Of a stretch of DNA of 64,000 nucleotides, positions 59,698-64,000 are shown piece by piece. Below the pieces are notes generated by a model. The model made no database searches. It was not told where the DNA came from and worked only from the letters and a program-made list of their open reading frames with translations. Source of the DNA: Pristionchus mayeri (Eukaryota > Nematoda > Chromadorea > Rhabditida > Neodiplogasteridae); the NCBI GenBank assembly GCA_036245805.1, contig BTRK01000005.1:43759216-43823215 (forward strand), in the 5' to 3' direction. Within the stretch, counting starts at the first letter, position 1, and every line of letters begins with the position of its first letter. The position numbers and the translations under genes are program-made.

Positions 59698-60329
59698 TAG
59701 AAGATTAACTGCGGGCTTCATACAGATTCTTTACTAACTTTTAATCCTCTTTCAAATAAGGTAATAGATGGCACCTAAATCAGAAGTTCGAAAAATTCGA
59801 CATTCAAAAAATTCTCATTCTGATGTCTTTCGCGCGCGGATTGAGCACTTTTGTCCCAATTAATTTTTGATTAACTTTGTACCCGGGGGTAAAATTGCAT
59901 GGAGAATCCAATGGAACTGTTTATTTTGCCCAGCGCTTTATAAAAATCTCAGGGCGTCAATTTTTAGATAAATTTTAGAATTCAAACGGCCACAACTTTT
60001 TTTCACAGATGATCTAGCCTTTCACTTCCAACGGGTAAATGCTTATCTCGTCGAGATCTTTAAGAATTATGGGGTTGGGATGAGCCATTAAAAAGTTTCA
60101 AAAACCGACCCCCCACATGTGACGCAACACACGGAATGAGCAGTTAGAGTTACAGCTTTATATGGTCGATTTTCGAACTCTACGTGAAAAGTTACCCCTA
60201 GGGACATCTTAATATCAACACTTTATTTTTCCTTGTGCGGCCTTATGTAATTTCTATCAGATCTCCTTTGATATGAACATGTTAATATCGCAATCATGTT
60301 CTGACCAACGATCGATATCCATAGAGTTC

Positions 60330-60510
60330 GTTGGAAGTATCCCTCAAACAACATTTGAGCGATACTTCCAACGATTGGGTACTGTATCTACGCATGATCT
60401 ACCATTGCCCTACTAATCCATTGTTGACTGTGAATCTGCGGACCGCAACCATGAGTCATGGTTTGAAAATACCTCGCCGCCAGTGTTGGGCAACAATGAT
60501 GGCAAGGAAT
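60330..60510. repeat. Fragment of the GATC-rich foldback family
   Basis: CCTCGCCGCCAGTGTTGGGCAAC matches 4098-4122, and CGATTGGGTACTGTAT matches its spacer. A small hairpin GTTGGAAGTATC / GATACTTCCAAC lies at 60330-60375. Confidence 0.6.
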
Positions 60511-60551
60511 GATTACTACAATCTTGGCAAAATAAACTAAAACAAAATACA

Positions 60552-61085
60552 CTATTTTATAATTACAATCGATTTATCGCATTTAGTCACAGACTGAGTG
60601 TACTCATCATTAACAGCATCATAATTCGAAACATTGATCGATGCTTTGGGAAATCGATCAACTACATGTTCAGCGACAACGTTCTCCCAGAACAAACTGT
60701 TGCTTATTACGTCATGAATGTCAGTCATCGGGAAGTCTCCCGAGCTCAGCAGTTCAGGAAGTAATTCACATCTGAATGTTACAAGCGATGCATAAATATA
60801 TTCCCATTCAGTCACGATCCGTGGATGATGCAGCATACGAAGCAATAGATGACTGCGATGAGCATAATTTCTAGCAATCCTCTTCTCTTCCTCTGTCATA
60901 TTATCAATGTGAATACGCTGGTCCTCAGTTGCTTTGGAGTAAACTTGATGCACTTTCTCGCACAGTAAATTAATATCAAAGGCGTTGCCATCTTGCAGAG
61001 CACGTGCGAAAATAAAATAAAAACAAGAGTGTGCGACATTTCTTCAGCAGATAGCGCTGAGAGTCGATTTGCGGTCTGACCAACT
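60552..61085 (-). CDS. Unrecognised gene N1
   Basis: An open minus-strand frame runs from about 61085 (LSALSAEEMSHTLVFIFARA), through CEKVHQVYSKATEDQ, IHIDNMTEEEKRIARNY, EYIYASLVTFRCELLPELL and NSLFWENVVAEHVVDRFP, to a stop at 60552. That is about 175 residues, mostly helical and charged. It is conserved in N2 at 54133-54985, also next to a type-2 receptor. The pattern loosely suggests the later helices of a nuclear-receptor ligand-binding domain, but I see no zinc-finger part. Upstream exons may have been lost to the element at 61209-62105. Confidence 0.45.
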
Positions 61086-61208
61086 TATCAGTGTTCGTAC
61101 CAGGAATTGCTTGCAATATGTGATATAATTACGAGCGGGAACGATTATTACACAATAAATTAGGGAAATGCTAACGTCATCGCTGGTGTGATATGTATTA
61201 TATTTGTA

Positions 61209-62105
61209 TTAGGTTGGTAAGAAAGTTCTGTCGCGTCTCTCGTATTTTACATTTTGGCTTATCCTGCCCTTCAAAGTTGATCAATCTTCATACGATCTTC
61301 AGTAGTCTAATAGTGCTTGGTTACTCTTTCGAGAAAACGTTATCACAGTATTCTCCAATTACTAATTCTGGCATAGTGGATTGCCAAATTCAGCGAAATT
61401 GATGAAAAAACCCTATTTTTTATTTGCTCATAGTTGAAAGAAGAATTGTGATATGGGTATAACTAACATGCTGTTGTAGAGTGCAACACGTGGGCATGTT
61501 TTATGTTGCATAACAATAAGAAAGACCCATTATGCCAACTTGGGATCAGCGCTAATTCTGAAAATTTCACTGAATTGAATTGTGTTGTTAAGCATTTCTC
61601 ATCCCTGAAGATTTAGCGATTGATCCAGTAAGCTCAATTGTAGTGAGTAGTGAAGTACTCGGTATTATTAGTGTTTACCTTAAATTGGACAGTGGTGCAC
61701 CTACCTGTTCGTAAGCTACAGTTTTTCAAAGATGAAACCGGAAACTGTTCTTTGAAATCAGCCTTGTTTGCAATCTACAGCTTCCCACACATATCGAATG
61801 CCGGATGTTATGTGATAATATGGACGTACAACTCTAGTGTTATCACCCTTCAAAGCAGTAGAAGCAATCGGTAGCTCTTATTCAAACGGCTGAGTTCAAA
61901 AAAATACACCATAAAATCGTCATTTTCGGAATTTTTGAGATTTTATTTATTTACTCGCTTTATATGCGAAATAGAATCGACTTAAACCTGTTGACGTATA
62001 CTACTTACATCACTTCGCTTTATGTTCAATTGAATTTCCAGACAATTTATTCATTCAAGAAAAAATGGAAAAATAGTGCGCGACAGAACTTTCTTTCCAA
62101 CCTAA
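61209..62105. mobile_element. 0.9-kb element with TTAGGTTGG ends
   Basis: The ends TTAGGTTGG(T/A)AAGAAAGTTC and their complement are flanked by TA (61207-61208, 62106-62107). It lies between N1 and the 3' end of R12, whose reading frame now ends inside it. No transposase is recognised. Confidence 0.8.
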
Positions 62106-63836
62106 TATTTCGAGGTTGGATAGATCAGGTTTGTGTTTCAGGCACGAGATAGCTTGTGAGGCAGCGTGCTGACAGGCTGCGTGGGCCCTGTGAGTGAAAT
62201 ATTCGTCACGCATATAACATTTGTTTCCGCCGAGACGCTCAACGAAGTATAATGCAATCGAACCCTGAAAAAATAGTTTGTATCAATAAATTTTTTCACA
62301 AAAATAATGTAAAAACTGCATTTTGTACTGTCCTACCTGAACAATTGGAATGGCGAATTCAGGAAAAGAGATCAGAACCGAAGCCAATCCCATTGAGTTG
62401 CTGCCCAAAATTGCTATTAGGGCGACACCAAGTGGAAACGATACGACAAGCATGGGGACTAGATTCTGGAAATAGTGTTCATTATTTCCTTAATATCAAG
62501 TACTATCGTTCTCTTAGTTTCCCACACTCTCTCGCATATCGATCGAGAGAGATGTGAAGTGAAGAGGTTACGATCTAGACTTATCTACTAATTTTTTTAA
62601 TATCCAATATTTATCTAAAATATATGAGGCCGGTTGCCGAAGAGTCGGCAAACACTGTGGGAAGGCTGGCACACCAAAATTTCGAAAACTTGGGAAGATG
62701 TTTTTTCGAGGGTGCTGACCATCGTGGTCTACTTCATTTTGCACCAATCCGACCGGTGCAGCTAGGCTGCAATCAGGCTGGATTTCGTTTTTCCTCAATA
62801 ACTCAAAAACTACCTGACCGATTTGTACAGGCGGTCATATTTCGAAGAGATTTAAAGAGCAAAAAATATATTATGAAAATTTGGCGAAAATTATGTTATC
62901 GAATACAAGGAAGAAGTGGAAGCTGATTTTGGGATAAAAATATGCGCTCTGACGAGAGAATCATTTTTTGAATGGTATGCCAGAGGTTTCTGATATCCGC
63001 TTTTTTGTTATGTCGCGATTCTTCGCCGAAATCGCGAAAAACGAGGAATTTAAATGAGTTTCACGTAAAAAGAGATAGAATTACGTTGATTAGTGCGACG
63101 AGTCCTTTGTTCTCTACTTTTCTGAAGTGAAACTCATTTCAATTCCTCGTTTTTCGCGATTTCGGCGGAATAATCACGTACAAAATCGATTATAACAAAA
63201 AAGCGGATATCGGAAATCTCTGGCATAACAAATGAAAAATGATCCTCTCGTCAGAGCGCGTCAGAGCAAAATTAAGTAGAACACGATGATCAGCACCCTC
63301 GAAAACCCAATTCCCAAATTTTTCGAAATTTTGATGTGCCAGCCCTTGTTTGACTTTTCGACAACCGCCCTCATATTCATACTAACCTGTAGAGTGAAAG
63401 TGATCAAGAATCTCCTGTGCATAGTTTTCGTCCTTTCGGAGTCTTTGAAGTTTAGCGAACTTAGAATATCTCGACTCTTGACGACGCAGAACCCGAATAT
63501 TCCATAAGAAATGGCGCATGTAGGAATGATAGCTTCAATCGCTCCGTTAATGAGACCTTTGGGCTGCAAATATATGAGATTTTCCATGTGTTTCAAATGA
63601 TGCAGTACATATTCTTCACTAGGCATGAAGTATGCTCCCTCTGAGAAGAAGAAATCATTGAAGTCAACTTGGTGCACCATTTTAACCAATTCAGTCGACG
63701 CTTCAGAAGGATGGAAGGCGAAAAAGTAACGCTGAAATCGATCATGGATTGTTCTTGATTGAATATTCTTCTATACGGAAGAATAGGCCATCATCGAAGC
63801 GCAAACGCAGTATGAGATGAGAAATCGCTTGGGAAT
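62055..63836 (-). CDS. Type-2 chemoreceptor R12, 3' part
   Basis: Exons: about 63836-63777 (PKRFLISYCVCASMMAYSS), 63731-63609 (RYFFAFHPSEASTELVKMV), 63563-63387 (AIIPTCAISYGIFGFCVVK, MHRRFLITFTLQ), 62465-62337 (LVVSFPLGVALIAILGSNSM, IPIVQ) and 62264-62055 (GSIALYFVERL). They match R10 exons in length and phase. Upstream exons are beyond or destroyed by the TTAGGTTGG element at 63895. The last frame has no stop before the element at 61209-62105, so it runs into it and ends at 62055-62057 with an added tail (ILGWKESSVAHYF). The large intron holds a foldback element. Confidence 0.65.
62505..62575. repeat. Hairpin in R12 intron
   Basis: CACTCTCTCGCATATCGATC / GATCGAGAGAGATGTGAAGTG with outer TCTCTTAGTTTC. 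It is a weaker member of the CTCTCTCGC hairpin family. Confidence 0.5.
62622..63376. mobile_element. 0.75-kb foldback element in R12 intron
   Basis: The ends ATATGAGGCCGGTTGCCGAA pair with TTCGACAACCGCCCTCATAT. The inner block GCGAAAAACGAGGAATT pairs with AATTCCTCGTTTTTCGC. It contains no gene. Confidence 0.75.
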
Positions 63837-63894
63837 TGAGAAATGGGATCTTAATGAGATATTTCACAACACAACATATATTTATATGATACTA

Positions 63895-64000
63895 TTAGGT
63901 TGGTGCAAAAGTTTCTCCCTATTATGTTTTTTTTTTAAATTTCTCTAGCCATATTTTCCTGATTTTAATTTCCTTTCAACATTAGTTGTGGGCATATAGG
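63895..64000. mobile_element. Left end of a TTAGGTTGG element
   Basis: TTAGGTTGGTGCAAAAGTTT after a TA marks the start of another family member that continues past the window edge. Confidence 0.7.

Larger units (their letters stand above)
57549..60241. mobile_element. Large foldback element carrying a MITE in one arm
   Basis: The arms 57556-58330 and 58500-60236 pair almost perfectly once a TTAGGTTG-type insertion (58806-59697) is removed from the right arm. The ends are ACAAGGA(C/A)AAATAAAG. The right arm has about 50 extra bases near 58700-58740. The inner part of each arm contains a 24-bp-period repeat, and the loop is 58330-58500. No transposase is seen. Confidence 0.85.

Overview
The window looks like nuclear DNA of a nematode. 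Genes are built from many short exons split by short GT-AG introns, with (T)TTNCAG-type acceptors. The gene families fit as well: large 7-transmembrane chemoreceptor families of the Srh/Sri and Str/Srd kind, an F-box family, and dense mariner/Tc1-type and foldback DNA elements. A diplogastrid such as Pristionchus fits the 10-11-exon receptor genes, but that placement is inference.

Layout. 1-4570: two large foldback elements, probably inside the third intron of a receptor gene (R0, minus strand) that leaves the window on the left. 4736-37350: a degenerating array of type-1 (Srh/Sri-like) receptors. It includes R1 (7132-8792, broken), R2 (17407-21040, near intact), R3 (22378-24465, fragment), R4 (30879-31313, fragment), R5 (33609-34198, stop codon) and R6 (35249-37060, plus strand, damaged). 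Two plus-strand F-box genes are interleaved: copy A (about 9780-16319, pseudogene) and copy B (26495-29082, intact 406-codon model). The order [receptor 3' part, F-box gene, receptor] occurs twice, so this part is an old tandem segmental duplication of about 15-16 kb that later collected different insertions. 39510-42851: R7, an intact 11-exon type-1 receptor. 44472-46912: an ETS-domain transcription factor (7 exons, 212 aa). 47669-50481: a short-chain dehydrogenase/reductase on the minus strand. 51376-53850: R9, an intact 10-exon type-2 (Str/Srd-like) receptor. 54133-63836: minus-strand type-2 receptors R10 and R12, with two paralogous genes (N2, N1) that I cannot name.

Mobile DNA fills much of the rest. 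There are seven long palindromic foldback elements; a decayed Tc1-like element; one mariner with a recognisable but broken transposase; several 0.9-kb elements with TTAGGTTG ends and TA targets; small TTAA-target MITEs; and a family of short intronic hairpins around a CTCTCTCGC/GCGAGAGAG core. Because the array is duplicated, several insertions can be dated against an empty paralogous site in the same window.

I see no rRNA gene, no credible functional tRNA gene, no CRISPR array and no operon of bacterial type. The genes share no pathway I can demonstrate. The receptors are presumably chemosensory, and the F-box gene would act in ubiquitin-ligase targeting.
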